The notes: generated from the sequence alone by a model not told the origin. Shown: positions 30,584 through 40,951, numbered from the stretch's first letter. The stretch: DNA of 64,000 bases from Marinobacter fonticola (GCF_008122265.1 NZ_CP043042.1:3038001-3102000); one strand, 5' to 3'. Program-made: numbers and translations.

Positions 30584-32374
30584 ATGACGGTGAAACCTGA
30601 TCTGACATTGCCCGAGCAAAAAATAGCCAACTTATCCTTCTGCGATGCGACACCGAAGTCCTTCGCCAGATGGATCGGCGCGCTTCCGATTGCCAACGTT
30701 GGCGAAACATCGCGCCAGCTCTACCACGCTATTATCGAGCTCAACCAGTTGTTTATCGCCCCCCAGCAGCGTCTGCAATTGCTGGAATTGATTCGGCCTC
30801 GCATCAATTTTGTCTGCAAGGAGCTGTCGCGCCACTACCTTGGACTCGCCATCGCCCTACCGGAAAAGCAACGCAAAATTGCCAATCTATCCCAGGCTCT
30901 GCAGCTCCACCTGGCCAGCGGTTACAAAACCACGCTGATCGAGCTTCTGGACGCCGGTGCCCTGGACAAGAATCGCAAAGCGATTACAGCGGCCTGTCAT
31001 CGCGTCATCAGTGATTTGGGTTACACCATCCTGCGTGCACATCAGCTCTATTGCCCGAGCCCGGCAAGGAGCTGGCTGGAAAGCCACCGGGTTTACCGTT
31101 TTGCCTTGCGCAACAACCTTCTGGAAACACCTGTCGAAGACGAAACGTTGATGCATCGCAAGTCGAGTACTGTCGCCGATGCTTATAAGCGTCTTCTATT
31201 GCTGGGTTGTGCTCGCCCTAACCAGTTGCGGCAGAACGAATTATTACAGGCCTACGAACTATTCGAGGTCTGGACGGATCGTACGAGCTGCAGCAGCAAC
31301 AACGTCGATCAAGCCCTGTTTCTGGTGCACACAGAGCGCGATGCCGCTCCGATCTACAGAAGCCTGGTAGAGCAGGACCAGATTACGGGCGACTGCTTCG
31401 GTTTCAGTTCCGTGGACCTCTCCGGACATATCGGCGAACACCTGAGTAAGCCGGCACCGGAAAGCGATCTCCCTTTGCCGCTCAGCGTTTCGGACAACCT
31501 CCTCACCCACCTAAGCCAAGCGCTGGGCATTCTTACCAAGCGCAATTTCAAGCGCGTGAGCACCCAGGGCAACCTCCAGGTCTGCGTCGGCCTGACTGCG
31601 GCTCACTATTTCATAGCTGGCGAGAAGACCTTCAAGCAATTCATTGCCAGCGGCGACAACGAACAGGAGGGCGACAACAACCTCTTCCTGAAACAGGCCC
31701 GGCGCCGCAACGATGCCTGGGCGGACGCCCACGATGCAGGTCCGTCCAGGGATTTCTCATCCTCTGCGGATACCCCGATTGCGTTTCGCGGGACCGGCGG
31801 CTCCGCTCGCCTGGACGAAAACCGCAGCGACCGGCCCAAGACATTCTCCTCGCCACTGGTCAATACCAGTCCTGGCGGCTACTGCGTTAGTTGGGAAGGC
31901 GAAATGCCGCCCTCGCTGCAGGCGGGCGAAGTACTCGCGGTACGCGAACAAAGCGCCCACCCCTGGAGTGTGGCCGTGGTGCGCTGGATAAGACAACTGC
32001 GCAACCAGGGTACTCAGATCGGCATTGAGCTGCTGGCGCCCAGCGCCTCGCCCTGCGGTGTGCGCCTGATCCAGAAGATAGGCAATTCCAGCGAATATCT
32101 GCGCGGCCTGCTGCTGCCGGAAATAACCGTTATCGGCCAGCCCGCCACACTCATTACCCCGCGCCTCCCATTCCAGCAAGGCAGCCGCATTGTCCTGCGC
32201 CAGGGCGACCGGGAGGATAATGGCCAACTCTCCAAACGGCTATCGGCCACCGGCAGCATCAGCCAGTTCGAGCTCCGCCTGCAAAGCCGGACTAAAAGCG
32301 CCGACAGCAAACCATCGGGCCCCGGCGGCCACACCGGCGAGGACGAATTCGACTCTCTCTGGCCTTCCCTGTAA
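30584..32374 (+). CDS. FimX-linked conserved protein with PilZ-like C-terminal domain
   Basis: A 596-residue cytoplasmic protein (no signal, no membrane helix) at the position of the uncharacterised gene next to fimX in P. aeruginosa. The N-terminal 350 residues are helical (LPIANVGETSRQLYHAIIELN onward) and of unknown fold. After a disordered Ser/Gly/Asp linker (about 380-420), the C-terminal part has a PilZ-like element, LVNTSPGGYCVSWEG, where N-x-S-x-x-G resembles the PilZ D/N-x-S-x-x-G c-di-GMP motif. GEVLAVRE and VAVVRWIRQL follow in beta-rich context. Start ATG 30584 with AAGG just upstream. PilZ assignment is an inference from motif and context. Confidence 0.78.
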   Translation: MTVKPDLTLPEQKIANLSFCDATPKSFARWIGALPIANVGETSRQLYHAIIELNQLFIAPQQRLQLLELIRPRINFVCKELSRHYLGLAIALPEKQRKIANLSQALQLHLASGYKTTLIELLDAGALDKNRKAITAACHRVISDLGYTILRAHQLYCPSPARSWLESHRVYRFALRNNLLETPVEDETLMHRKSSTVADAYKRLLLLGCARPNQLRQNELLQAYELFEVWTDRTSCSSNNVDQALFLVHTERDAAPIYRSLVEQDQITGDCFGFSSVDLSGHIGEHLSKPAPESDLPLPLSVSDNLLTHLSQALGILTKRNFKRVSTQGNLQVCVGLTAAHYFIAGEKTFKQFIASGDNEQEGDNNLFLKQARRRNDAWADAHDAGPSRDFSSSADTPIAFRGTGGSARLDENRSDRPKTFSSPLVNTSPGGYCVSWEGEMPPSLQAGEVLAVREQSAHPWSVAVVRWIRQLRNQGTQIGIELLAPSASPCGVRLIQKIGNSSEYLRGLLLPEITVIGQPATLITPRLPFQQGSRIVLRQGDREDNGQLSKRLSATGSISQFELRLQSRTKSADSKPSGPGGHTGEDEFDSLWPSL

Positions 32375-32416
32375 GCTTCTCAAGCTGTTGCAAGGGTATC
32401 GTGAGCGCGATTGAGG

Positions 32417-32446
32417 TTGAGCAAACCCGTCATCACCGCCTAGAAT
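32417..32446 (+). promoter_or_regulatory. Possible sigma70 promoter for fimX
   Basis: TTGAGC (32417-32422) and TAGAAT (32441-32446) with an 18-base spacer, about 165 bases before the fimX start. Confidence 0.35.
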
Positions 32447-32466
32447 CGGCTAAGCTCTATACAGGG

Positions 32467-32488
32467 CGTCGGTTTCAATCAACCGACG
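32467..32488 (+). other. Hairpin in the fimX 5' leader
   Basis: Perfect 8-bp stem (32467-32474 with 32481-32488) around a 6-base loop, just after the predicted promoter. No T-run follows, so it is a leader structure rather than a terminator. It does not match the c-di-GMP riboswitch consensus. Confidence 0.4.
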
Positions 32489-32611
32489 GCCCCATAAAGC
32501 TAAGGGGTTGTACCTGATCCCTGCCCAAGTCGCGTTAACGCCGGCAGGATTAAGGCATAATTCGACTTCGATACCCGAATTCAATTGCCTCTTCCGTGAA
32601 GGATTCACGGG

Positions 32612-34726
32612 ATGCCGGCTGCGCGAGATGGTTTACGAATGCAGAAGAAGAATACGACGGTTCATCTGCTGATCCTCGATCCTTCCCAAAACGATGCCGA
32701 AGTACTGGTCAGCCTGTTGAGAAACTCCGGCCGGGCGACCCGGGCCCATCGAGTCACTTCCGAGGAAGATCTTGAAGAAGCGCTGAGAACCAGTCATTGG
32801 GACCTGATGCTGGCCCGGGACCTGGACGATCAGGCAGTCTCTCCCGATGCTGCTTTGGCGCTCATCAAACGCCTGGACAAAGACATCCCCTTCATCCTGC
32901 TAACCACCGAATTCAACCGCGAACGCAGCGTTCAGGTCATGAAGGCCGGCGCCCAGGCCACAGTGCCGGGCGATTACAACGACCTCATCATACTGACCGT
33001 CAACCGCGAACTGGACAGCCTGGCCGCACGACATCAGCGCCGGGTGCTCGAGTCGCACTTGCGCGAGTCCGAGCAGCGCTGCCAGCTCTTGCTGGAAAGC
33101 TCCAAGGACGCCATCGCCTACATCAACGATGGCATGCATATCTATGCAAACCAGTCCTACATGGATTTCTTTGGCTACGACGATATCGACGACATGATCT
33201 GCGTGCCGATCCTGGACACGCTCGCGCCGGAGAGCCACGGCGACTACAAGGAATTCATGAAAGCCTTTGCCGAACACAAGGAAGACGGCATGGCCCTCAA
33301 CTGCATCGCCAAACGCAGCGACGGCAACGAACTGAACATCGTGATGAAGGTCTCCGCCGCCACCTACGATGGCGAACCCTGCACGCAGATCGTCGTTCAG
33401 CCCGAACAAAACAACGCCGAACTCGAAGAGAAGCTTAAGCAAATCAGCACCCAGGATTTGCTCACGGGTCTCTATAACCGCCAGCATCTGATGGACGAGC
33501 TGGGCCATGCTATCGTCCGCGCCGGAGAGACCAATCAAACCGGTGGACTGGCCTATATCGCGTTAGACCACTTTGTGCAGGTGCGCGGACAACTGGGAAT
33601 CGCCGGCGCTGATCTGATGCTGGGCGATGTCGCCAATTTGCTGCGCGACAAAGTAGAGGAAGGCATGACGCTGGCGAGATCGAGCGACGATGCCTTCTGT
33701 CTACTGGCACTGCCCTGCCAGGAAACCCGGATGGCCGAAATTTGCGAGTCAATCCGCAAAGCCATCGAAGACCATCTGTTCGAGATTTCCGGCAAGACGA
33801 TACAGCTCACCGTCTCCATCGGCATCGCCGCGATCACGGAGAATGCTCCGAAAGCCCCGGATGTACTGGGTCGGGCTCACATGGCGTCCGCCGAGGTGCG
33901 CAAACTCGACGGCCATGAAGGCGGCAACGGCGTGGTAGTCTACAACCCCGCCAAGTACGAATCCCTGAACGATTCAAATTCAGTGGAGGCCATCCAGAAA
34001 GCGCTGGACGAAGACCGTTTCCGCTTGCTGTTCCAACCGATTATCAATTTGCGGGGCGAAGGCGAGGAACATTACGAAGCCTTCGTACGCATGCTCGATA
34101 AAGACGGCGAGGAAGTTTCGCCTTACGACTTCCTGCCGCCGTCCGGCCCGAGCGACATGGCCAGCAAAATTGATCGCTGGGTCATCTTGCAAACGATCAA
34201 GCACCTGGCCAGCCACCGCTCCAAAGGCCACGATACCCGGCTCTTCCTCAACGTGACCGGCGAAACCATCCAAGACAAAACGTTTACCGCGTGGCTCAGC
34301 GTCGCCCTTAAAGCGGTGCGCTTGCCCGGCGATTCGCTGATTTTCCAGCTCCGGGAAGGGGACGCTAACAATTACATGAAGCAAGCGCGGGAATTCGCCA
34401 AATCGCTACGCGAGCTTCACTGCAAGCTCTCCATCAGCCAGTTTGGCTGTGCACTGAACCCGTTTAACACGCTCAAGCATGTGGACGTGGATTACGTGAA
34501 GATCGATGGCTCCTTTACGGAAGAAATCCAAAAGAACGAAGATGTGAGAGAAGAAGTTAAGGAGATGGTTTCGGCACTGCAGAAGAACGGCAAGCTGACC
34601 ATCATTCCGCTGGTAGAAAACGCTTCAGTGCTCGCGACTTTGTGGCAGGCTGGCGTCAATTACATCCAGGGCTACTACCTGCAAGCGCCGGTGCCGGAGA
34701 TGGATTACGATTTCGGGGATCAGTAG
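32612..34726 (+). CDS. fimX: FimX-like degenerate REC-PAS-GGDEF-EAL protein
   Basis: FimX is a c-di-GMP receptor controlling type IV pilus assembly and twitching. Domains in order: REC-like (20-140) with Arg replacing the phospho-acceptor (DLMLARDLDD), PAS (about 165-270), a GGDEF domain whose signature is SSDDAF, and an EAL domain (about 470-700). In the EAL domain, YEAFVRML keeps the Glu. FQLRE replaces F-E-x-T-E, and SQFGCALNPF replaces DDFGTG, so the metal site is lost and phosphodiesterase activity is unlikely. Start 32612 has AAGGA 8 bases upstream; ATG 32639 (MQKKNTTVHLLILD) aligns better with FimX and is the main alternative. Confidence 0.9.
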   Translation: MPAARDGLRMQKKNTTVHLLILDPSQNDAEVLVSLLRNSGRATRAHRVTSEEDLEEALRTSHWDLMLARDLDDQAVSPDAALALIKRLDKDIPFILLTTEFNRERSVQVMKAGAQATVPGDYNDLIILTVNRELDSLAARHQRRVLESHLRESEQRCQLLLESSKDAIAYINDGMHIYANQSYMDFFGYDDIDDMICVPILDTLAPESHGDYKEFMKAFAEHKEDGMALNCIAKRSDGNELNIVMKVSAATYDGEPCTQIVVQPEQNNAELEEKLKQISTQDLLTGLYNRQHLMDELGHAIVRAGETNQTGGLAYIALDHFVQVRGQLGIAGADLMLGDVANLLRDKVEEGMTLARSSDDAFCLLALPCQETRMAEICESIRKAIEDHLFEISGKTIQLTVSIGIAAITENAPKAPDVLGRAHMASAEVRKLDGHEGGNGVVVYNPAKYESLNDSNSVEAIQKALDEDRFRLLFQPIINLRGEGEEHYEAFVRMLDKDGEEVSPYDFLPPSGPSDMASKIDRWVILQTIKHLASHRSKGHDTRLFLNVTGETIQDKTFTAWLSVALKAVRLPGDSLIFQLREGDANNYMKQAREFAKSLRELHCKLSISQFGCALNPFNTLKHVDVDYVKIDGSFTEEIQKNEDVREEVKEMVSALQKNGKLTIIPLVENASVLATLWQAGVNYIQGYYLQAPVPEMDYDFGDQ

Positions 34727-34733
34727 GCCAGTT

Positions 34734-34817
34734 CCGTAGGTTGGGCTAACGAAGGCAGCCCAACACGATGCTTAACCGTCGATGGGTTGGGCTTCGCAAG
34801 TTCAACCCAACCTACCG
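34734..34817. repeat. Intergenic double-hairpin repeat between fimX and serB
   Basis: Outer arms 34736-34745 and 34806-34815 are perfect 10-base inverted copies. Inside are two local hairpins, 34740-34747 with 34757-34764 and 34785-34791 with 34806-34812, all built on GGTTGGGCT. The design resembles the GTAGGTTGGGCT intergenic repeats scattered in many gammaproteobacteria. It may end transcription of both convergent genes. Confidence 0.7.
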
Positions 34818-34831
34818 ATTCCCCGACCGAG

Positions 34832-36058
34832 TTACTCTGCCTTGAAAAACTGCCCGGTATCGCTCTCCCTGAAACCAATCAGGTATAGAATGGCATCCAG
34901 ACCCAGCGTGGAAATCGAGTGCCGCGCGGACTCTTTGACCAGCGGCTTGGCGCGGAACGCAACCCCCAACCCCGCCTGACTCAGCATCGGCAAATCATTG
35001 GCACCGTCGCCCACGGCGATCACTTGCTCCCGGGAAACGCCCTCCCGCTCCGCAATCTCCACCAACAATTCGGCCTTGCGCTGACCATCGACAATACGGC
35101 CCGAGACATCGCCGGTGACCTTGCCGTCCTTGATTTCCAGCTCGTTGGCGTAGACATAGTCAATTCCCAGACGCTGCTGCAAGTGGCGTGCAAAATAGTT
35201 AAATCCACCGGAGAGAATGGCCGTGCGGTAGCCCAGCGCCTTCAGGCTGCGAATCAAATCCTCTGCGCCTTCAGTCATTGTCAGGCGGTCGGCGATAGAC
35301 TGCAGAACGCCTTCATCGAGGCCCTTGAGCAACGATAGGCGCTCGGTAAAGCTCGCGCTGAAGTCCAGCTCTCCCTGCATGGCCCGCTCGGTGATCTCTG
35401 CGACCTGCTCGCCAACCCCCGCTTCACGCGCAAGTTCGTCAATCACTTCCGCCTCGATCAAGGTGGAATCCATATCGAACACCACCAACCGTCGGCTGCG
35501 ACGGAAGATCGTATCTTCCTGGAACGCAATATCCACGTTCATTTCGCCGGCAATGCGTAGGAAATCGGTGCGCAGGGTTTCCAGATCCTGAGGCGTGCCG
35601 CGCACGGAAAATTCGACGCAGGCGATACGGTTATCCGCCGTATTTAGCGAAGGCCGCGCCGACAGCCGCGTGATATTGTCGATATTCAGCCCATGCTGGG
35701 CGGTGACCGCCGAGACCTTGGCAATCTGCTGGGCCTTAATGTCGCGCGCCAGCAAGGTGACGATATAGCAGGCCCGGTTTCGGCCCTCAGCCCACTGCTG
35801 GTAGTCCGCCTCGGTGATGGGCGCGAAGCGCACCTGCAAATCCAGCGAATGGAGTCGAAACAGCAAGTCGCGAATCACCGGCGGTGCATTCGCCTCGTCC
35901 GGAATTTCCGCGAGAATTCCCCAGGTGAGATGATCATGGATGACCGCCTGGCCAATATCGAGAATGCGCACGTCGTAACGCGCCATGATACCGGTGATTT
36001 CGGACGTCAGCCCCGGTTTGTCACGGCCGGATACGTTGATCAGAACCAGTTCACTCAC
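34832..36058 (-). CDS. serB: Phosphoserine phosphatase SerB
   Basis: HAD-family enzyme doing the last step of serine synthesis. Two ACT-like regulatory domains ([17 protein letters not shown] and about 85-170) precede the HAD core with motif [22 protein letters not shown], the SGGF motif ([11 protein letters not shown]) and [11 protein letters not shown] chose the GTG at 36058 ([11 protein letters not shown], 408 residues), which overlaps the parC end by 8 bases, with AAGGA upstream. GTG 36085 is an alternative. Confidence 0.94.
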   Translation of the reverse strand: MSELVLINVSGRDKPGLTSEITGIMARYDVRILDIGQAVIHDHLTWGILAEIPDEANAPPVIRDLLFRLHSLDLQVRFAPITEADYQQWAEGRNRACYIVTLLARDIKAQQIAKVSAVTAQHGLNIDNITRLSARPSLNTADNRIACVEFSVRGTPQDLETLRTDFLRIAGEMNVDIAFQEDTIFRRSRRLVVFDMDSTLIEAEVIDELAREAGVGEQVAEITERAMQGELDFSASFTERLSLLKGLDEGVLQSIADRLTMTEGAEDLIRSLKALGYRTAILSGGFNYFARHLQQRLGIDYVYANELEIKDGKVTGDVSGRIVDGQRKAELLVEIAEREGVSREQVIAVGDGANDLPMLSQAGLGVAFRAKPLVKESARHSISTLGLDAILYLIGFRESDTGQFFKAE

Positions 36059-38366
36059 CGTCTGCCGTTCCTTCTTCCGCTGCACTTTCAGTCACGGGAG
36101 CATCAGCCACCGGAGCAGCAGTCACGACTTCCAGGGCATCTACGCGTTGGAGTCCACGCGGCAGTTTATGCCCACGACGGCCGCGTTCGCCGATGTAATG
36201 CTCAAGATCGCTGAACTGCAGCGTCATCTTGCGTTTACCGGCCTGGACCACCAACTGATCCGCTGGACGGAAGACGCAAACCGAGACGACAAACTCCTCG
36301 CGCGTCTGAACTCTCGCCGAGGGGATGGAGATAATTTTGTTTCCTTTACCCTTGGCCAGTTCGGGCAGTTCGGCCAACGGGAACACCAGCATGCGGCCCT
36401 CATTGGTAATCGCGCCGAGGTGAACGTCCTCTCCTTCCGGCACCATGATCGGCGCCATGACCCGCGCGCCTTTCGGCACCGAGACGATGGATTTACCGTT
36501 GCGATTCTTGCTGATCAGATTGTCGAGGTTGGACACGAACCCGTAGCCGCCATCGGTCACCAGCAATACACGCTGACGCGGGTCGCCCATCATAACCCCG
36601 GCGAAAGAGGCACCCGGCGGCGGATTGATGCGTCCCGTCAACGGATCGCCCTGCCCGCGGGCAGACGGCAGGCTGTGCGCCATCAAAGCGTACGCGCGGC
36701 CGGTCGAATCGAGGAAAATGGCTTGCTGGTTGTTGCGCCCCTTGGCAGCCAGTGCGAAGCGGTCGCCCGCCTTGTAGCTGAGCCCTTCCGGATCGATGTC
36801 ATGCCCCTTGGCGGCGCGAACCCAGGCCTTCTCCGATACGACGACAGTCACCGGGTCGTTGGAAACCAGATCCACTTCACTAAAGGCCCTGGCTTCCTCG
36901 CGCTGGACAATGGGGGAACGGCGGTCGTCACCGAACGTTTCGGCGTCGGCCTGGAGTTCGGACTTAATCAGGTCGCGGAGCCTGGATTCGGATCCGAGAA
37001 TAGACTGCAAATGATCGCGCTCCTGGGACAGCTCATCCTGCTCTCCCTTGATCTTCATTTCTTCGAGTTTGGCCAGGTGCCGCAATTTCAGTTCAAGAAT
37101 GGCTTCGGCCTGTTCCGCACTCAGGTTGAAGCGGCGTATAAGCTCGGCCTTTGGTTTGTCCTCGTAGCGGATGATCTCAATCACCTCGTCGATATTGAGG
37201 TAGGCCACCAGCAAGCCTTCGAGGAGATGCAGGCGAGCCAGCACCTTATCCAGACGAAACTGCAGCCGCCGGCGCACCGTCGTCGTGCGATAGGTCAGCC
37301 ACTCAGTCAACAGCGTGCGCAGGTCCTTGACCTGAGGACGGCCATCGATGCCGATCATATTGAGGTTAACCCGGTAGCTCTTCTCCAGATCGGTGCTGGC
37401 AAACAAATGCGTCATCAATCCGTCGAGATCGACCCGGTTGGAGCGCGGCACGACGACCAGGCGCGTGGGGTTCTCATGATCAGACTCGTCACGCAGGTCC
37501 GCGACCATCGGCAGCTTCTTGGTCTGCATCTGATGAGCAATCTGTTCCAGAACGCGGGCGCCGGAAACCTGGTGCGGTAGTTCGGTGACCACGATCTCGC
37601 CGTTGTCACGCACCCATTTGGCCCGCATGCGCAGTGAGCCGCGGCCGGTCTCGTAGAGTTGGCGAATGTCTTTGCGCGGGGTGATGATTTCTGCCCGTGT
37701 GGGGAAATCCGGCCCCTTGATATGCTCCAGCAATTGCTCGGTGCTCGCTTCCGGCGCATCGAGCAGACGAATACAGGCGGCGGTGACTTCACGCACGTTA
37801 TGGGGGGGAATATCCGTTGCCATGCCCACGGCGATGCCGGTCGTGCCATTGAGAAGCACGTGCGGCAAACGCGCTGGCAGAGTCGAGGGCTCATCCATGG
37901 TGCCATCGAAGTTGGGCACCCAATCGACCGTCCCCTGCCCCAGCTCACTCAGCAGAACCTCGGCAAACGGAGCCAGACGCGACTCGGTGTAGCGCATCGC
38001 GGCAAACGATTTGGGGTCGTCCGGAGAGCCCCAATTGCCCTGGCCGTCGATCAGCGGATAACGGTAGGAAAAAGGCTGCGCCATCAGCACCATCGCTTCG
38101 TAGCAGGCACTGTCGCCGTGGGGGTGGAACTTGCCCAGCACATCCCCGACCGTTCTCGCCGACTTTTTGTACTTGGCGGTCGCTTTGAGCCCCAGCTCCG
38201 ACATTGCATAGATAATTCGGCGCTGCACCGGCTTCAGACCGTCGCCCACATGGGGAAGCGCGCGATCCAGGATGACGTACATGGAGTAGTCGAGGTAGGC
38301 CTTCTCCGTGTAATCCCTCAGCGCGACGCGCTCAAATCCTTCGTCGGTCGTCTGAAATTCAGCCAT
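36051..38366 (-). CDS. parC: DNA topoisomerase IV subunit A
   Basis: Type IIA topoisomerase subunit that decatenates daughter chromosomes. The catalytic Tyr126 is in [11 protein letters not shown]. The quinolone region [10 protein letters not shown] carries Ser86 and Glu90, the susceptible wild-type residues (E. coli Ser80, Glu84). The C-terminal beta-pinwheel domain is present, ending in an Ala/Asp/Glu-rich tail. Start MAEFQTTDE (ATG 38366) with AGGGG 6-7 bases upstream; the frame runs on to 38408. serB overlaps its end. Confidence 0.97.
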   Translation of the reverse strand: MAEFQTTDEGFERVALRDYTEKAYLDYSMYVILDRALPHVGDGLKPVQRRIIYAMSELGLKATAKYKKSARTVGDVLGKFHPHGDSACYEAMVLMAQPFSYRYPLIDGQGNWGSPDDPKSFAAMRYTESRLAPFAEVLLSELGQGTVDWVPNFDGTMDEPSTLPARLPHVLLNGTTGIAVGMATDIPPHNVREVTAACIRLLDAPEASTEQLLEHIKGPDFPTRAEIITPRKDIRQLYETGRGSLRMRAKWVRDNGEIVVTELPHQVSGARVLEQIAHQMQTKKLPMVADLRDESDHENPTRLVVVPRSNRVDLDGLMTHLFASTDLEKSYRVNLNMIGIDGRPQVKDLRTLLTEWLTYRTTTVRRRLQFRLDKVLARLHLLEGLLVAYLNIDEVIEIIRYEDKPKAELIRRFNLSAEQAEAILELKLRHLAKLEEMKIKGEQDELSQERDHLQSILGSESRLRDLIKSELQADAETFGDDRRSPIVQREEARAFSEVDLVSNDPVTVVVSEKAWVRAAKGHDIDPEGLSYKAGDRFALAAKGRNNQQAIFLDSTGRAYALMAHSLPSARGQGDPLTGRINPPPGASFAGVMMGDPRQRVLLVTDGGYGFVSNLDNLISKNRNGKSIVSVPKGARVMAPIMVPEGEDVHLGAITNEGRMLVFPLAELPELAKGKGNKIISIPSARVQTREEFVVSVCVFRPADQLVVQAGKRKMTLQFSDLEHYIGERGRRGHKLPRGLQRVDALEVVTAAPVADAPVTESAAEEGTADGE

Positions 38367-38408
38367 ATCGGCCCCTTTTCCTAAAAATTTTCGATCGGAT
38401 CGTCCCAA

Positions 38409-38438
38409 CTAGTGCGCTAGTAGTTCGCTAGTAGTGCG
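38409..38438. repeat. 11-bp tandem repeat upstream of parC
   Basis: Successive units CTAGTGCG, CTAGTAGTTCG (38417-38427) and CTAGTAGTGCG (38428-38438), followed by CTAGGGC. It lies in the parC 5' leader, between the promoter at 38501 and the start. Its CTAGTGC text also resembles the ends of the 13370 element. Confidence 0.7.
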
Positions 38439-38500
38439 CTAGGGCAATCCTGGTAAGGGAATCTCCGGATGGGGTCCGGGGCTCCCGACAGCAAGCGGCC

Positions 38501-38530
38501 ATTATAGGAAGGCCGCGGCTAACACACCAA
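38501..38530 (-). promoter_or_regulatory. Sigma70 promoter for parC
   Basis: On the minus strand a consensus TATAAT (38501-38506) is preceded after 18 bases by TTGGTG (38525-38530). It lies about 130 bases upstream of the parC ATG. The -10 is flanked by a GCGGCC/GGCCGC inverted repeat (38495-38500, 38511-38516). Confidence 0.55.
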
Positions 38531-38755
38531 CTCTTCGCCGCTTTTGCGCCAAAGATTACGGATGGTTGAGCCAAAAATCAGGGATGGAATAGCGGAATCC
38601 ACGAATGGAGGGTCCCGGGTAGGCTCACTATTCTCTATCTCGTGGTCGAGACGAAGCCGGTTTCGATTTGCAGACCGGCATCCGGACAAACCCGGCCCAA
38701 TCCGCAACAGGCGCAGCGGACGCGTCGTCTACAGAGAAGGGTGATCCTCGTTCCT

Positions 38756-38992
38756 ATGCAGACACACTCGCTGAAACTGACTTTGAAAGCCTGCGGCCGC
38801 GCCGTACTGACCGCCTGTATCAACGCAGGCCTCGCGCTGGCTCTTATGTTGCTGGTCGAGTTCGCCATCAGCGGCAGTCTGATTCTGGCCGAACCCTACC
38901 TGTATGCCGGGTTGCTGATTTGGATCGTCGTGTTTACCGGACAGATGTTCCGCCAATACCGCCTCTGCCATTGCCAACGGATTGAGCAATAG
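38756..38992 (+). CDS. Small hypothetical membrane protein
   Basis: Not recognised. A 78-residue protein with two hydrophobic helices (about 17-38, TACINAGLALALMLLVEFAIS, and 42-62, PYLYAGLLIWIVVFTGQMF) and a Cys/Arg/Gln-rich tail (YRLCHCQRIEQ). ATG 38756 is favoured over the in-frame GTG 38741, which would sit too close to AGAGAAGG. The spacing from that site to the ATG is long, so the start is uncertain. Stands alone between parC and the chemoreceptor. Confidence 0.5.
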   Translation: MQTHSLKLTLKACGRAVLTACINAGLALALMLLVEFAISGSLILAEPYLYAGLLIWIVVFTGQMFRQYRLCHCQRIEQ

Positions 38993-39100
38993 CCCGCTAG
39001 CCCCATCCTAAACTGAGCTCAGCCACAAAATCCGACGATTTCTCCCATAGTTGCTACTCTCATCTATGTAGCTTCCGTTTTAAGCGCTGGGAGAATAATA

Positions 39101-40741
39101 ATGAACGTCATTCGCAAACTGGGCCTGAAAACCAAGATCGTCCTTCCGTTTGCCTTGACCGCTCTGGCGATCATTGCCTTGGGCATCGTCAACCTGCTCA
39201 CGACCTATGGACTGGTCCAGGATACCGATCGCGTCGCGCACAACTACCTGCCCTCAGTGAGTGCTGCGCTCAATGCCGACCGAGACCTTTATCAAGCCTA
39301 TACCGCTCAACAGAACCTTATTTTCGCCGCCCAAGCCGGTGAGGATACCCAGGCACTTCTGGCCGAATACGAAGAGAATGCCCAGCAAGCCTTCGACCGA
39401 ATGGATACGGTACGCAACCAGCTTTCTGCCGATGGCGTAGAGCAGCAACTCGGGGGGGTTGAGAGCGCCTATGATCGCTGGAAAGGCGCCGCCGATGAAG
39501 TTAATGCACTTGCGGTGGCCGGGGAACTGGCACAGGCCCGGAGCACCATGGCCGGTAGCGTCTTGCCGTTGTTCTCCACCTTGAGGGACTACTACGACGT
39601 CGCGGGCGCCTTTGCTGACGAAAGGGCTCTGGCAACGGCCGAAGGCGCGACAGCGGCAGGCTACCAAAGCATGACGGCAACCGTTGTCGTTACGATCATC
39701 GTATTGGCTATCAGCGGTTTGATCTTTTTTGTTGCGACGCGTCTGATTATTGGATCGATCAGCGAACTGCGCTCGCGCCTGGACGATATTGCCGAAGGTG
39801 AAGGCGACCTGAGTAGCCGCGTGCCGGTCGAATCCAATGACGATCTGGGCCGTCTCGCGAACAGCTTCAATGCCGTACTGGGCAATCTGCAGAGCATGGT
39901 GAGTGAGATCAAGGGACTAGCCGGGGAACTGAACCGCGGCGCAGAGAAGCTCGACCGCGCCGCTGCCGAGAACCGCGACGGTATCAGCCAACAGACCGAT
40001 GCCATCACCCAGGTGGCCACCGCCATCAACCAAATGCAGAGCGCCATTGAAGAAGTGGCCGGCAACGCCGGTACCGCAGCGGATGTCACCCGTAGCGGCC
40101 AGGATAATGCCCAGTCCGGCGCTCGCATCGTGCGCAATACGTCGGAGGAGGTTCATCGACTGTCTGATCAGATCGAACAAGCCGTTGGCGTTATCCGTAA
40201 GCTATCGGAGGATTCCACGAACATCAGATCGGTACTGGATGTGATTCGCGGCATCGCCGAACAAACCAATCTTCTAGCCCTGAATGCCGCCATCGAGGCC
40301 GCCAGGGCCGGGGATCAGGGCCGTGGCTTCGCTGTCGTCGCCGATGAAGTCCGCACGCTGGCCCAGCGCACCCAGGAATCCACCACGGATATCCAGTCGA
40401 TGATCAGCACCCTACAAACCGGGGTTTCCGATATTGTGTCGGTGATGGAGAGCGGCAACGAGCAGGCCGCTCAAACCGTTAGGCTATCGAGCGAGGCGGA
40501 GCGCGAACTGGGGGCCACCATTCTGCAGGCTATGAACAGTATCAGCGATGTGAACGCAAGCGTTGCGTCCGCCACGGAAGAGCAGACGCAGGTAGTGGAC
40601 GAGATCAATCGCAGCATCACGCGTATCAACGATCTGGCGCAAAACAGCGACGAGCGGTCGGTCGAGATCAACCAAATCAGCGAACTGCTTGCAGGCTATG
40701 CACAAACCCTGAATACACACGTCGGTCGCTATCAGGTCTGA
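39101..40741 (+). CDS. Methyl-accepting chemotaxis protein
   Basis: Transmembrane chemoreceptor of 546 residues. TM1 is at about 14-34 and a helical periplasmic sensor domain (four-helix type, MCP_1-like) at 35-185. TM2 ([21 protein letters not shown]) lies near 190-212, followed by HAMP and a long coiled coil. The signalling tip is [38 protein letters not shown]. No CheR-docking pentapeptide is at the C terminus (HVGRYQV). GGGAG lies 8 bases before the ATG. Ligand unknown. Confidence 0.94.
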   Translation: MNVIRKLGLKTKIVLPFALTALAIIALGIVNLLTTYGLVQDTDRVAHNYLPSVSAALNADRDLYQAYTAQQNLIFAAQAGEDTQALLAEYEENAQQAFDRMDTVRNQLSADGVEQQLGGVESAYDRWKGAADEVNALAVAGELAQARSTMAGSVLPLFSTLRDYYDVAGAFADERALATAEGATAAGYQSMTATVVVTIIVLAISGLIFFVATRLIIGSISELRSRLDDIAEGEGDLSSRVPVESNDDLGRLANSFNAVLGNLQSMVSEIKGLAGELNRGAEKLDRAAAENRDGISQQTDAITQVATAINQMQSAIEEVAGNAGTAADVTRSGQDNAQSGARIVRNTSEEVHRLSDQIEQAVGVIRKLSEDSTNIRSVLDVIRGIAEQTNLLALNAAIEAARAGDQGRGFAVVADEVRTLAQRTQESTTDIQSMISTLQTGVSDIVSVMESGNEQAAQTVRLSSEAERELGATILQAMNSISDVNASVASATEEQTQVVDEINRSITRINDLAQNSDERSVEINQISELLAGYAQTLNTHVGRYQV

Positions 40742-40794
40742 TGGTCGTGGTCAGCCCGAGCGGTTTGTGGTGGCGACCTGCCAAGCCAAGCCAA

Positions 40795-40899
40795 TCAGGT
40801 TGCGAGACCTACAAAATTAGCGGCCATCAAGGCCAGTAAAACAACGGTCAAACTCAAAGTAACGAATCGAAGCGATCGATTGCGCCGGACGCGCTCCAT
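40795..40899 (-). CDS. Putative 34-residue small membrane protein
   Basis: A short ORF, MERVRRNRSLRFV then a hydrophobic helix TLSLTVVLLALMAANFVGLA and stop. Basic residues before the helix follow the positive-inside rule. AGGAAGG lies 4-5 bases before the ATG at 40899. It lies just downstream of the terminator at 40919-40951 on its strand, so it would need its own promoter, which I cannot identify. Support is the ribosome binding site and composition only. Confidence 0.35.
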   Translation of the reverse strand: MERVRRNRSLRFVTLSLTVVLLALMAANFVGLAT

Positions 40900-40918
40900 A
40901 ACACCTTCCTGAAAATGA

Positions 40919-40951
40919 AAAACACCGCCAATTTATACCAGGCGGTGTTTT
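40919..40951. terminator. Bidirectional intrinsic terminator between chemoreceptor and yceI
   Basis: Perfect 11-base arms 40919-40929 and 40941-40951, including A-run and T-run ends, around an 11-base loop. It can stop the rightward receptor gene and the leftward cytochrome-yceI operon. Confidence 0.8.

Noticed and set aside
32375..32611. c-di-GMP riboswitch in the fimX leader
   Set aside because: A good hairpin is present but the conserved GEMM core and tetraloop-receptor pattern are not.
35985..37580. 531-codon open frame on the plus strand opposite parC
   Set aside because: Antisense shadow of parC with no recognisable domain and no ribosome binding site; GC-rich codons open frames on the opposite strand.
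39009..39040. FliA (sigma28) promoter before the chemoreceptor
   Set aside because: TAAA is followed by CCGACGAT after 19 bases instead of the required 15-base spacing to GCCGATAA, so it does not fit.
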